From positions 1 to 11,360 of the forward strand of contig JASLBL010000206.1 in assembly GCA_030146615.1 (NCBI GenBank): a stretch of 11,360 bases of DNA, written 5' to 3'. A program made the translations under genes and the position numbers. Shown in pieces: positions 4,611 through 11,312 of this stretch (positions are counted from its first letter, which is position 1; each line of letters begins with the position of its first letter). The notes under the pieces are model-generated. The model was given only the letters and a program-made list of their open reading frames with translations. It had not been told where the DNA came from and ran no database searches. This DNA is from Actinomycetes bacterium (GTDB lineage: Bacteria; Actinomycetota; CALGFH01).

Positions 4611-5381
4611 GTGCGAGACCGTATTCCGGAGGCGACCGTCGCCCGGCTGCCCGTCTATCTCCGCTGCCTGGTCGACATGTCGGAGCGTGGGACCCACCGC
4701 GTCTCCTCCGACCAGCTGGCCGACGCGGCCGGGGTGAACTCGGCCAAGGTCCGCAAGGACCTGTCCTACCTGGGGTCGTACGGCACCAGGGGCGTCGGCT
4801 ACGACGTCGAGTACCTGATCTACCAGGTCCGCCGTGAGCTCGGCCTGGAGCAGGACTGGGCGGTCGCGATCGTCGGGGTCGGCAACCTCGGCCACGCCCT
4901 GGCAAACTACCGGGGCTTCGCCGAGCGCGGGTTCCGCATCGCCGCCCTGCTGGACGCCGACGGCGGCAAGGTGGGCGAGGAGCTGGGCGAGCTGACCGTC
5001 GACCACATCGACGACCTGGACCGCGTGGTGAAGGAGGAGCAGGTGGCAATCGGCATCATCGCCACCCCGGCGCCCGCCGCCCAGGAGGTCTGCGACCGGC
5101 TGGTCGCGGCCGGCGTCACCTCGATCCTGAACTTCGCCCCCGCCCACCTCCAGGTGCCGGCCGGGGTCTCGCTCCGCAAGGTCGACCTCTCGACCGAGCT
5201 GCAGATCCTCTCCTTCCACGAGCAGCGCCGGGCCGCCGTCGACCTCGTCCGCCAGGTCGCGGCCAGGAACCGGGCCGCCGCCGCCGGTCCTGGCCCGACG
5301 GCGACGGACGAGGAACCGGCGATGGGAGCGGGGCCTCGACCTCGGACTGAGCGTCCTCGGCCGGGCCCGGACCGGGACTGA
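4611..5381 (+). CDS. rex: Redox-sensing transcriptional repressor Rex
   Basis: 256 aa. Rex is a homodimer that binds its operator when NAD+ prevails and releases it when NADH rises, derepressing respiratory and heme genes. Residues 5-75 are the winged-helix domain: 'IPEATVARLPVYLRCL' at the start, and 'VNSAKVRKDLSYLGSYGTRGVGY' as recognition helix and wing. Residues 83-205 are the Rossmann domain with G89-V-G91-N-L-G94, an acidic D115 at the end of strand 2 (A-L-L-D-A-D), and the conserved N-F-A-P (174-177). The C-terminal helix 'STELQILSFHEQRR' swaps between subunits in known structures. A Pro/Arg/Gly tail (221-256) goes beyond the core fold. The GTG start at 4611 matches the family N-terminus; an upstream in-frame TAA excludes a longer form. 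The gene is 7 nt from hemA. Confidence 0.96.
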   Translation: MRDRIPEATVARLPVYLRCLVDMSERGTHRVSSDQLADAAGVNSAKVRKDLSYLGSYGTRGVGYDVEYLIYQVRRELGLEQDWAVAIVGVGNLGHALANYRGFAERGFRIAALLDADGGKVGEELGELTVDHIDDLDRVVKEEQVAIGIIATPAPAAQEVCDRLVAAGVTSILNFAPAHLQVPAGVSLRKVDLSTELQILSFHEQRRAAVDLVRQVAARNRAAAAGPGPTATDEEPAMGAGPRPRTERPRPGPDRD

Positions 5382-5388
5382 GCGCGCC

Positions 5389-6696
5389 GTGCCGGTCTTC
5401 GTCGTCGGGGCGAGCTTCCGCAGCGCACCGCTGGAGCTGCTGGAGCGCCTGGCCATCGACGCCGAGCGGCGCCCCAAGGCCCTGGCCGGCCTGCTCGACC
5501 AGGAGCACGTCCACGAGGCGGTGATCGTCTCCACCTGCAACCGGGTCGAGGTCTACGCGGCCATCAGCCGCTTCCACGGCGCCGCCGGCGACGTCCGGCG
5601 GTTCCTGGCCGACCAGGGCGGGCTGGCCCTGGAGGAGTTCGCCGGGCACCTCTACGACTACTACGAGGAGCGGGCCGTCCAGCACCTGTTCGCGGTCGCC
5701 GCCGGGGTCGACTCGATGGTGGTCGGCGAGGCCCAGATCCTCGGCCAGGTCCGTGAGGCCTTCCGGGCCGCCCAGGCCGAGCGGTCGGTCGGGCCGGTGC
5801 TGTCGCGCCTGTTCACCAGGGCGATCAGGGTCGGCCGGCGGGCCAGGACCGAGACCGGCATCGGCGCCGGCATGGCCTCGACGGTCACGGTCGGGCTGGG
5901 GGTGGCCGCCGGGCAGCTCGGCGACCTGGCCGGGCGTCGGGTGCTGCTGGTCGGGGCGGGCAGCCTGGCCCGGCTGGCCGGCCGGGCCCTCCGGGCGGCC
6001 GGGGCGGCCGAGCTGGTGGTGGCCAACCGCACCCCGGCCACCGGGATCGCCCTGGCCCGCGAGCTCGGCGGCCGGGCCGTGCCCCTCGACCGGGTCGCCG
6101 ACGAGCTGGCCTCCGCCGACCTGCTGGTCGCGGCCACCGCCGGGACCACCCCGACCGTCACCGCGGCCACGGTGGCCGCCGCCCTGGCCAAGCGGGAGGC
6201 CGCCGCCCCGGGGTCGCCCTCCAGGCCGCTGGTCCTGCTCGACCTGGGCGTGCCCCGCGACGTCGCGCCCGAGGCCCGCGGGCTGCCCGGGGTCGTCCTG
6301 GCCGACCTGGACGGGCTCCGGGCCGTGCTCGAGACCGACGAGGGGCCCCGCCGGGAGGTCGAGCGGGTCCGCTCCCTGATCGCCCAGGAGACGGCCGCCT
6401 ACCTGGGCGGCCAGCGCGAGGCCCGGCTGGCCCCGACCATCCGGTCCCTGCGGGCTCGGGCCGAGCAGGTCCGCCAGCAGGAGCTGGCCAAGGCGTCGAC
6501 GAGGCTGGCCGGCCTGGACGAGCGCCAGCGGGCGGCGGTCGAGGCCGTGACCAGGGGCCTGGTCAACAAGCTGCTGCACGACCCGATGGTCCGCGGCAAG
6601 ACCCTGGCCGCCCGGCCGGACGGCGACCTGTACGTCGCCGCCCTGCGCGAGCTCTACGGCCTCGACCCCGGCCCGGGCGACGATGACCGCCGCTGA
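5389..6696 (+). CDS. hemA: Glutamyl-tRNA reductase
   Basis: 435 aa, normal length. It reduces glutamyl-tRNA(Glu) with NADPH to glutamate-1-semialdehyde, the first committed step of C5-pathway tetrapyrrole synthesis. The catalytic domain (1-155) holds S48-T-C50-N-R52, where C50 forms the thioester, and the signature G113-E-A-Q-I-L-G-Q120. The NADPH-binding domain (about 165-310) has 'VLLVGAGSLARLAGRAL' (185-201), ANRT (212-215) and 'LLDLGVPRDVAPE'. The nucleotide loop reads G-A-G-S-L-A, where many homologues have G-A-G-K-M-G or similar. The C-terminal helical part (about 320-425) is the dimerisation domain. The GTG start at 5389 gives the family N-terminus M-P-V-F-V-V-G-A-S-F-R. It lies 7 nt after rex and its end overlaps hemC by 14 nt. 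Expression is likely under Rex. Confidence 0.97.
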   Translation: MPVFVVGASFRSAPLELLERLAIDAERRPKALAGLLDQEHVHEAVIVSTCNRVEVYAAISRFHGAAGDVRRFLADQGGLALEEFAGHLYDYYEERAVQHLFAVAAGVDSMVVGEAQILGQVREAFRAAQAERSVGPVLSRLFTRAIRVGRRARTETGIGAGMASTVTVGLGVAAGQLGDLAGRRVLLVGAGSLARLAGRALRAAGAAELVVANRTPATGIALARELGGRAVPLDRVADELASADLLVAATAGTTPTVTAATVAAALAKREAAAPGSPSRPLVLLDLGVPRDVAPEARGLPGVVLADLDGLRAVLETDEGPRREVERVRSLIAQETAAYLGGQREARLAPTIRSLRARAEQVRQQELAKASTRLAGLDERQRAAVEAVTRGLVNKLLHDPMVRGKTLAARPDGDLYVAALRELYGLDPGPGDDDRR

Positions 6697-7642
6697 GGGC
6701 CCGGACCGAGCGCTGCGGCTGGCCACCCGGGGGAGCGCGCTCGCGCTCGCCCAGAGCCGGCTGGTGGTCGACGGCCTGCGGACGGCCTGGCCGGAGCTGC
6801 GGGTCGAGCTGGTCACCGTGGTCACCGAGGGCGACCGGCGCCGCGACGTGCCGGCGGCCGCCCTCGGCGGCAAGGGCATCTTCACCGCGGCCGTGCAGCA
6901 GGCGGTCCTGGACGGCCGGGCCGACCTGGCCGTCCACTCGGCCAAGGACCTTCCCGCGGCCGAGGTCCCCGGCCTGGTCCTGGCCGCCGTCCCCGTCCGC
7001 GACGACCCCCGCGACGTGCTCCTCGGCCGCCAGGCGCTAACCGCCGGCCTCGACGGCCTGGCCCTTGGGGCCAGGGTCGGCACCGGCAGCCCACGCCGGG
7101 TCGCCCTGCTCAACTGGCTCCGTCCCGACCTCGAGCTGGTCCCCATCCGCGGCAACGTCGACAGCCGGGTCCGGCGGGTCCACGCCGGCGAGCTGGACGC
7201 GGTCGTCCTGGCCGCCGCCGGCCTGCGCCGCCTTGGCTTGGCCAGCGAGGCGGCCGTCCCGCTCGACCCGGAGAGCTTCACCCCGGCCCCCGGCCAGGGC
7301 ACCCTGGCCGTGGAGGCCCGCGAGGACGACACCGGCGCCCTCGGCCTGCTCAGCGCCCTCACCGACCGCCCCTCCCGGGTCAGCCTCCGGGCCGAGCGGG
7401 CGTTCCTCCAGCGCCTCGGCGGGTCGTGCACCCTGCCGGCCGGCGCCCTGGCCAGCCTGACCGACACCGGCCCCCTGGAGATCCAGGGCTTCCTGTCCGC
7501 CCTGGACGGCAAGGGCCTGGTCCGCGAACGTCTCCGCGGCCCCGCCGACGACCCCGAGGGCCTCGGCCGCATCCTCGCCGACCGCCTCCTCGACGCCTGC
7601 GGCCCCGAGGTCCGCGCGCTGGTCGAGGACAGCCGCCGTTGA
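6683..7642 (+). CDS. hemC: Hydroxymethylbilane synthase (porphobilinogen deaminase)
   Basis: 319 aa. It condenses four porphobilinogen units into hydroxymethylbilane on a covalently attached dipyrromethane cofactor. Visible landmarks: 'LRLATRGSALALAQ' (11-24) at the start of domain 1, 'GGKGIFTAAVQQAVL' (62-76), H85-S-A-K-D89-L-P with catalytic D89, 'GTGSPRRVALL' (133-143) with substrate-binding arginines, 'IRGNVDSRV' (155-163), 'PAPGQGTLAVE' (201-211), and the cofactor-carrying C249 in G-G-S-C-T-L-P-A-G-A. All catalytic residues are present. The ATG at 6683 lies within the last codons of hemA, indicating tight coupling, and the stop overlaps the hemD start. Confidence 0.97.
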   Translation: MTAAEGPDRALRLATRGSALALAQSRLVVDGLRTAWPELRVELVTVVTEGDRRRDVPAAALGGKGIFTAAVQQAVLDGRADLAVHSAKDLPAAEVPGLVLAAVPVRDDPRDVLLGRQALTAGLDGLALGARVGTGSPRRVALLNWLRPDLELVPIRGNVDSRVRRVHAGELDAVVLAAAGLRRLGLASEAAVPLDPESFTPAPGQGTLAVEAREDDTGALGLLSALTDRPSRVSLRAERAFLQRLGGSCTLPAGALASLTDTGPLEIQGFLSALDGKGLVRERLRGPADDPEGLGRILADRLLDACGPEVRALVEDSRR

Positions 7643-8478
7643 GCCCTTCGGCCTCGGCCCAACGCCCCGGACCGGCCCCGGCGACCACCACCGGCCAGCC
7701 CCTGGCCGGCCTGACCGTGCTCGTCCCCCGGGCCCGCGACCAGGCGAGGGAGCTCTCGGCCCTGCTCCGCTCCCGGGGCGCCGAGCCCCTCGAGGTCCCG
7801 ACCATCGAGATCCGCCCGGTCGCCTCCACCGCCGAGCTCGACCGGGCGCTCCGGGACCTGGCCGCCGGCCACTACGACTGGGTCGTACTGACCAGCGTCA
7901 ACGGCGTGGCCGCGGTCCGCGCCCGGGCCGAGGCGCTGGGCGAGGGCCCGGCCGTGCTCGCCAAGGCCCGGGTGGCCGCCGTCGGCCCGGCCACCGAGGC
8001 CGCCCTGCGCGACTGGGGCGCCGCCCCCGACCTGGTCCCCGAGGTCGCCACCACGGCCGCCCTCGGCCACGCCTTCCCGGCCGGCCCGGGCCGCGTGCTG
8101 CTGGCCAGGGCCGACCTGGCCAACCCGGAGCTCGGCGTGCTCCTGCGCGACAAGGCCTGGCAGGCCACCGAGGTGGTCGCCTACCACACCGTCCCGGTCG
8201 GCACCCTCGACCCGGCGGCCCGCCGCCGCCTCGACGCCGGCGAGGTCGACTGGGTCGCCTTCACCGCCTCCTCCACCGTCGAGGGCTTCCTCCGCGGCTA
8301 CGGCGGCCCGCCTCCGCCCGGCGTCCGGGTCGCCGCCATCGGCCCAGTGACCGCCGGCGCCGCCCGGGCCGCCGGCGTCCGGGTCGCCACCAGCGCCACC
8401 GAGCACACCATCCCGGGCCTGGTCGAAGCGATCGAGCGGGCCGTCACCGGCCGACCCGACCCGGGCGGAGTAGGGTAG
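7639..8478 (+). CDS. hemD: Uroporphyrinogen-III synthase
   Basis: 279 aa. It closes and inverts ring D of hydroxymethylbilane to give uroporphyrinogen III. The fold is two alpha/beta domains: strand 'LAGLTVLVPRARDQA' (22-36), 'VVLTSVNGV' (82-90), 'ARVAAVGPATEAAL' (110-123), 'GRVLLARADLANPEL' (151-165), conserved Y182 in V-V-A-Y-H-T-V-P, 'WVAFTASSTVEGFL' (205-218), and 'VRVAAIGPVTAGAARAAG' (229-246). The start is read as TTG at 7639, overlapping the hemC stop as TTGA, with GAGG 10 nt upstream; an in-frame ATG deep inside hemC (7426) is unlikely. The first 20 residues are Ser/Ala/Pro-rich and precede the fold. The gene is stand-alone: there is no fused uroporphyrinogen methyltransferase domain, unlike the Streptomyces arrangement as I recall it. 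Confidence 0.9.
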   Translation: MSPSASAQRPGPAPATTTGQPLAGLTVLVPRARDQARELSALLRSRGAEPLEVPTIEIRPVASTAELDRALRDLAAGHYDWVVLTSVNGVAAVRARAEALGEGPAVLAKARVAAVGPATEAALRDWGAAPDLVPEVATTAALGHAFPAGPGRVLLARADLANPELGVLLRDKAWQATEVVAYHTVPVGTLDPAARRRLDAGEVDWVAFTASSTVEGFLRGYGGPPPPGVRVAAIGPVTAGAARAAGVRVATSATEHTIPGLVEAIERAVTGRPDPGGVG

Positions 8479-8495
8479 GTCCGTTCAGGACGGAC
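8479..8495 (+). promoter_or_regulatory. Perfect hairpin between hemD and hemB
   Basis: GTCCGT-TCAGG-ACGGAC gives a 6-bp perfect stem with a 5-nt loop. It starts on the base after the hemD stop and ends just before the hemB Shine-Dalgarno (AAGGGAG). No T-run follows, so it is not a classical terminator. It may be an mRNA processing or stability element, or a small operator. Confidence 0.45.
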
Positions 8496-8507
8496 AAGGG
8501 AGATGGA

Positions 8508-9515
8508 ATGCAACCTGCGCCGTTCCCGGTGGGGCGGCCGCGGCGGCTGCGGCGGAGCCGGGGGCTGCGGGAGCTGGTCCGCGAGCACGAGCTGTCGCGG
8601 CGGGACCTGGTGGCCCCGCTGTTCGTGAAGGAGGGGATCGCCGAGGCGGCGCCGATCGCCTCGATGCCCGGGCACGCCCAGCACACGCTGGAGAGCCTCC
8701 GCAAGGAGGCGGCCGAGCTGGCCGGGCTCGGCGTCCCGGCCCTGCTGCTGTTCGGGATCCCGGCCGACAAGGACGCCGAGGGCTCCCAGGCGTGGGCGCC
8801 CGACGGGATCGTGCAGCGGGCCCTGCGGGCCCTGCGGGCCGACCTGGGTGACGACGTGGCCCTGATCGCCGACCTCTGCCTGTGCGAGTACACCAACCAC
8901 GGGCACTGCGGGGCCCTCGCCCCCGCCAGCCCCGGTGCCATCGGGGAGGGGCCGGTGGTGGCCAACGACTCGACCCTGGAGCTGTACCGGCGGATCGCGG
9001 TCGCCCAGGCCGAGGCCGGGGCCACGATGGTCGCGCCCAGCGGGATGATGGACGGGCAGGTGGCCGCGATCCGGGGCGCCCTCGACGAGGCCCGGTTCGC
9101 CGACATCCCGATCCTGGCCTATGCGGCCAAGTACGCCTCCGGCCTGTACGGCCCGTTCCGGGAGGCGGCCGAGGGCGCGCCCCGGTTCGGGGACCGGACC
9201 GGCTACCAGATGGACCCGGCGAACGGCGACGAGGCTCTGCGCGAGGTCGCCCTCGACGTCGCCGAGGGGGCCGACGTGGTGATGGTCAAGCCGGCCCTGG
9301 CCTACCTGGACGTGCTCTGGCGGGTCAAGCAGGCCTTCGGGCTGCCGACGGCCGCCTACCACGTGTCCGGCGAGTACGCCATGGTCAAGGCGGCCGCCGA
9401 GCGCGGCTGGGTGGACGGCGAACGGGTCATGCTGGAGGTGCTCACCGGCATCCGGCGGGCCGGGGCCGACCTGGTCGTCACCTACTTCGCCCGCGACGCC
9501 GCCCCGCTGCTGTGA
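8508..9515 (+). CDS. hemB: Delta-aminolevulinic acid dehydratase (porphobilinogen synthase)
   Basis: 335 aa. It condenses two 5-aminolevulinate molecules to porphobilinogen, so metabolically it precedes HemC. The TIM-barrel landmarks are complete: 'RRDLVAPLFVKEG' (31-43), the cysteine-rich metal site D-L-C124-L-C126-E-Y-T-N-H-G-H-C134-G (zinc-type enzyme), 'VAPSGMMDGQVAAIR' (175-189), first Schiff-base lysine K208 in Y-A-A-K-Y-A-S-G-L-Y-G-P-F, active-site lysine K261 in V-M-V-K-P-A, and 'YHVSGEYAMVKAAAERGW' (284-301). The ATG at 8508 is preceded by GGGAG at 5 nt; an out-of-frame ATG at 8503 is ignored. A 29-nt spacer with a hairpin separates it from hemD, wider than elsewhere in the operon, so differential expression is possible. 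Confidence 0.97.
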   Translation: MQPAPFPVGRPRRLRRSRGLRELVREHELSRRDLVAPLFVKEGIAEAAPIASMPGHAQHTLESLRKEAAELAGLGVPALLLFGIPADKDAEGSQAWAPDGIVQRALRALRADLGDDVALIADLCLCEYTNHGHCGALAPASPGAIGEGPVVANDSTLELYRRIAVAQAEAGATMVAPSGMMDGQVAAIRGALDEARFADIPILAYAAKYASGLYGPFREAAEGAPRFGDRTGYQMDPANGDEALREVALDVAEGADVVMVKPALAYLDVLWRVKQAFGLPTAAYHVSGEYAMVKAAAERGWVDGERVMLEVLTGIRRAGADLVVTYFARDAAPLL

Positions 9516-9520
9516 TCGGG

Positions 9521-9536
9521 CGTTCCACGTGAAACC
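9521..9536. promoter_or_regulatory. parS-like centromere site (ParB binding)
   Basis: CGTTCCACGTGAAACC fits the bacterial parS consensus TGTTNCACGTGAAACA at every position except the two outermost bases; the 14-bp core GTTNCACGTGAAAC is perfect. It lies between hemB and the esterase gene and includes the esterase GTG start codon. Other CACGTG hexamers in the window (124-129 and 9360-9365) lack the GTT/AAC arms. Confidence 0.65.
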
Positions 9537-10566
9537 TTGGCGGGTCGAGCCACGGGGGCGGTTCGAGCAGCAGACCGTCCACAGCCGGGTCCTGGAGGGC
9601 AACCCGCTCGGCGACCCGACCGAGCGACCGCTCTGGGTGTACCTGCCCCCCGGGGTCGGCGACGACCCGGGCCGCCGCTATCCCAGCATCTACGTGATCC
9701 AGGGCTACACCGGCCAGGTCGACATGTGGTGGAACCGCACCGCCCTGCGCCCGACGGTCCCCGAGCTGGTCGACGAGCTGTTCGCGGGCTCGGGCGATCG
9801 GGGCGCCACCCCGCCGCCGGCGATCGTGGCCTTCGTGGACTGCTGGACCTCGCTCGGCGGCAGCCAGTTCCTCAACTCCCCGGCGACCGGCCGCTACCTG
9901 GACTACCTGTGCGACGAGGTGGTGGCCTTCGTCGACGACCGCTACCCGACCCTGGCGGCCCGCGAGCACCGCGGCATCGCCGGCAAGTCCAGCGGCGGGT
10001 ACGGGGCTATGGTGGCCCCGATGCTCCGGCCGGACGTGTTCGGCGCCCTGGCCAGCCACGCCGGGGATGCCCTGTTCGAGCACTGCTACCTGCCCGACAT
10101 GGCGAAGGCGACCCGGGCCCTGCGAGACGACTACGACGGCTCCTACGAGCGGTTCTTCGCCGACTTCGCCACCCGGCCGGCCATGTCCAAGGAGTCCGAC
10201 GGCGTCCTGCTCGGCATCTGGGCCATGGCCGCCTGCTACTCGGCCGAGCCGGACGGCACGGTGACCCTGCCCTTCGACCCGGCCACCGGCCGGCTCCGGG
10301 ACGAGGTGTGGGCCCGCTGGCTGGCCCTTGACCCGGTCCGCATGGCCGCCGGCCACGCCGACCAGCTCCGCTCCCTGCGCGGCATCTACCTGGACGCCGG
10401 CCGCCGCGACCAGTTCTGGCTCGACCTGGGCGCGGCCGCGTTCTCGGCCGAGCTGGACGCCCTCGGGATCAAGCACTTCTTCGAGCTGTTCGACGCCACC
10501 CACTCCGCGATCGAGTACCGCTACCCGGCCGGCCTGGCCTTCCTGGCCGAGCGGCTCGGGGGCTGA
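9529..10566 (+). CDS. Alpha/beta-hydrolase, esterase (PF00756-like)
   Basis: 345 aa without signal peptide or membrane segment, so probably cytosolic. It shows the putative-esterase (esterase D/mycolyltransferase) fold: 'RPLWVYLPPG' (33-42) and 'YPSIYVIQGYTG' (51-62) strand and oxyanion region, 'AIVAFVDCWTSLGGSQFLNS' (98-117), the nucleophile elbow G152-K-S154-S-G156 with 'GIAGKSSGGYGAMV', then D289 or D294 (I-Y-L-D-A-G-R-R-D) and H325 (D-A-T-H-S) to complete a Ser-Asp-His triad. The substrate is not evident; nothing links it to heme chemistry. The GTG start at 9529 lies inside the parS-like site, 13 nt after hemB, with only a poor Shine-Dalgarno. It is followed 6 nt later by the HAD gene, so it reads as part of the same transcript. 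Confidence 0.85.
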   Translation: MKPWRVEPRGRFEQQTVHSRVLEGNPLGDPTERPLWVYLPPGVGDDPGRRYPSIYVIQGYTGQVDMWWNRTALRPTVPELVDELFAGSGDRGATPPPAIVAFVDCWTSLGGSQFLNSPATGRYLDYLCDEVVAFVDDRYPTLAAREHRGIAGKSSGGYGAMVAPMLRPDVFGALASHAGDALFEHCYLPDMAKATRALRDDYDGSYERFFADFATRPAMSKESDGVLLGIWAMAACYSAEPDGTVTLPFDPATGRLRDEVWARWLALDPVRMAAGHADQLRSLRGIYLDAGRRDQFWLDLGAAAFSAELDALGIKHFFELFDATHSAIEYRYPAGLAFLAERLGG

Positions 10567-10572
10567 CCGGGC

Positions 10573-11229
10573 GTGGACGGACCGTTCGAGCTGGTCATCT
10601 TCGACTGCGACGGCGTGCTGGTGGACAGCGAGCGCATCGCCATCCGGGTCGAGGCCGAGTACCTGGCCGAGCTCGGCTGGCCGCTGAGCGAGGCCGAGAT
10701 CGTCGAGCGGTTCATGGGCCGGACGACCGAGTTCATGGACGAGGCGATCGAGGCCCAGCTCGGGAGCCGGCTCCCCACCGACTGGAAGGACCAGTTCCAG
10801 CGCCGCTACCTCGAGGCGTACGCGGCCGACCTGGCCCCGGTCGACGGCATCACCGAGGCGCTGGACCGGATCACCGTCCCGACCTGCGTCGCCTCCAGCG
10901 GCAGCCACGACAAGATCCGCTTCACCCTCGGCCACACCGGGCTCTACGAGCGGTTCGAGGGCCGCATCTTCAGCGGCTACGAGGTCGCCGCCGGCAAGCC
11001 GGCCCCCGACCTGTTCCTCCACGCGGCGGCCACGATGGGCGCCGACCCGGCCCGCTGCGCCGTGGTCGAGGACACCCGCTGGGGCGTGCTGGCGGCCAGG
11101 GCGGCCGGCATGCGGGCCTTCGGCTACGCCGGCGGCCTGACCCCGCCGGAGCGCCTGGAGGGCGACGCCACGCAGGTGTTCGAGGACATGCGGGACCTGC
11201 CCCGCCTGCTCGCCGACGGCGCCGGCTAG
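10573..11229 (+). CDS. HAD-superfamily phosphatase, beta-phosphoglucomutase-like subfamily
   Basis: 218 aa, typical of subfamily IA. Motif I is F10-D11-C-D13-G-V-L-V-D-S-E, with nucleophile D11 and acid/base D13. A helical cap follows (about 17-85; 'MGRTTEFMDEAIEAQLG' matches the substrate-specificity loop region). Motif II is V-A-S-S-G (106-110), motif III K142 in A-A-G-K-P-A-P-D, and motif IV V-E166-D167-T-R-W-G-V. All catalytic residues are present, so it should be an active Mg-dependent phosphatase or phosphosugar mutase on a small phosphorylated metabolite. It starts with GTG at 10573, 6 nt after the esterase. Its TAG stop (11227-11229) is part of a CTAG immediately followed by the left end of an IS481-like element, so any gene that used to follow is separated. 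Confidence 0.9.
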   Translation: MDGPFELVIFDCDGVLVDSERIAIRVEAEYLAELGWPLSEAEIVERFMGRTTEFMDEAIEAQLGSRLPTDWKDQFQRRYLEAYAADLAPVDGITEALDRITVPTCVASSGSHDKIRFTLGHTGLYERFEGRIFSGYEVAAGKPAPDLFLHAAATMGADPARCAVVEDTRWGVLAARAAGMRAFGYAGGLTPPERLEGDATQVFEDMRDLPRLLADGAG

Positions 11230-11259
11230 CTGTGGTTCCCAGACAGGTTGTGTAGATGG

Positions 11260-11310
11260 TGAGAGCCTCCGGGCTGAGGACTGTCCAGGAACTCAGCGAG
11301 GAGGCTCTCA
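11260..11310 (+). promoter_or_regulatory. Leader hairpin that buries the transposase Shine-Dalgarno
   Basis: TGAGAGCCTCC (11260-11270) pairs perfectly with GGAGGCTCTCA (11300-11310). Inside, GCTGAG (11273-11278) pairs with CTCAGC (11292-11297) after a 2x2 internal loop, leaving a 13-nt loop. The Shine-Dalgarno GAGGAGG (11298-11304), 8 nt before the GTG, is mostly within the 3' arm, so folding of the RNA should block translation. Confidence 0.65.
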
Positions 11311-11312
11311 GG

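Noticed and set aside
5116..8406. Open frame of 1096 codons on the minus strand
   Set aside because: It lies antisense to rex, hemA, hemC and hemD, all with full family motifs. Its translation is Gly/Arg/Pro-rich low-complexity sequence, the usual artefact of high GC at third codon positions.
9478..11022. Open frame of 514 codons on the minus strand
   Set aside because: It is antisense to the esterase and HAD genes with intact catalytic motifs; the composition is that of a shadow frame.
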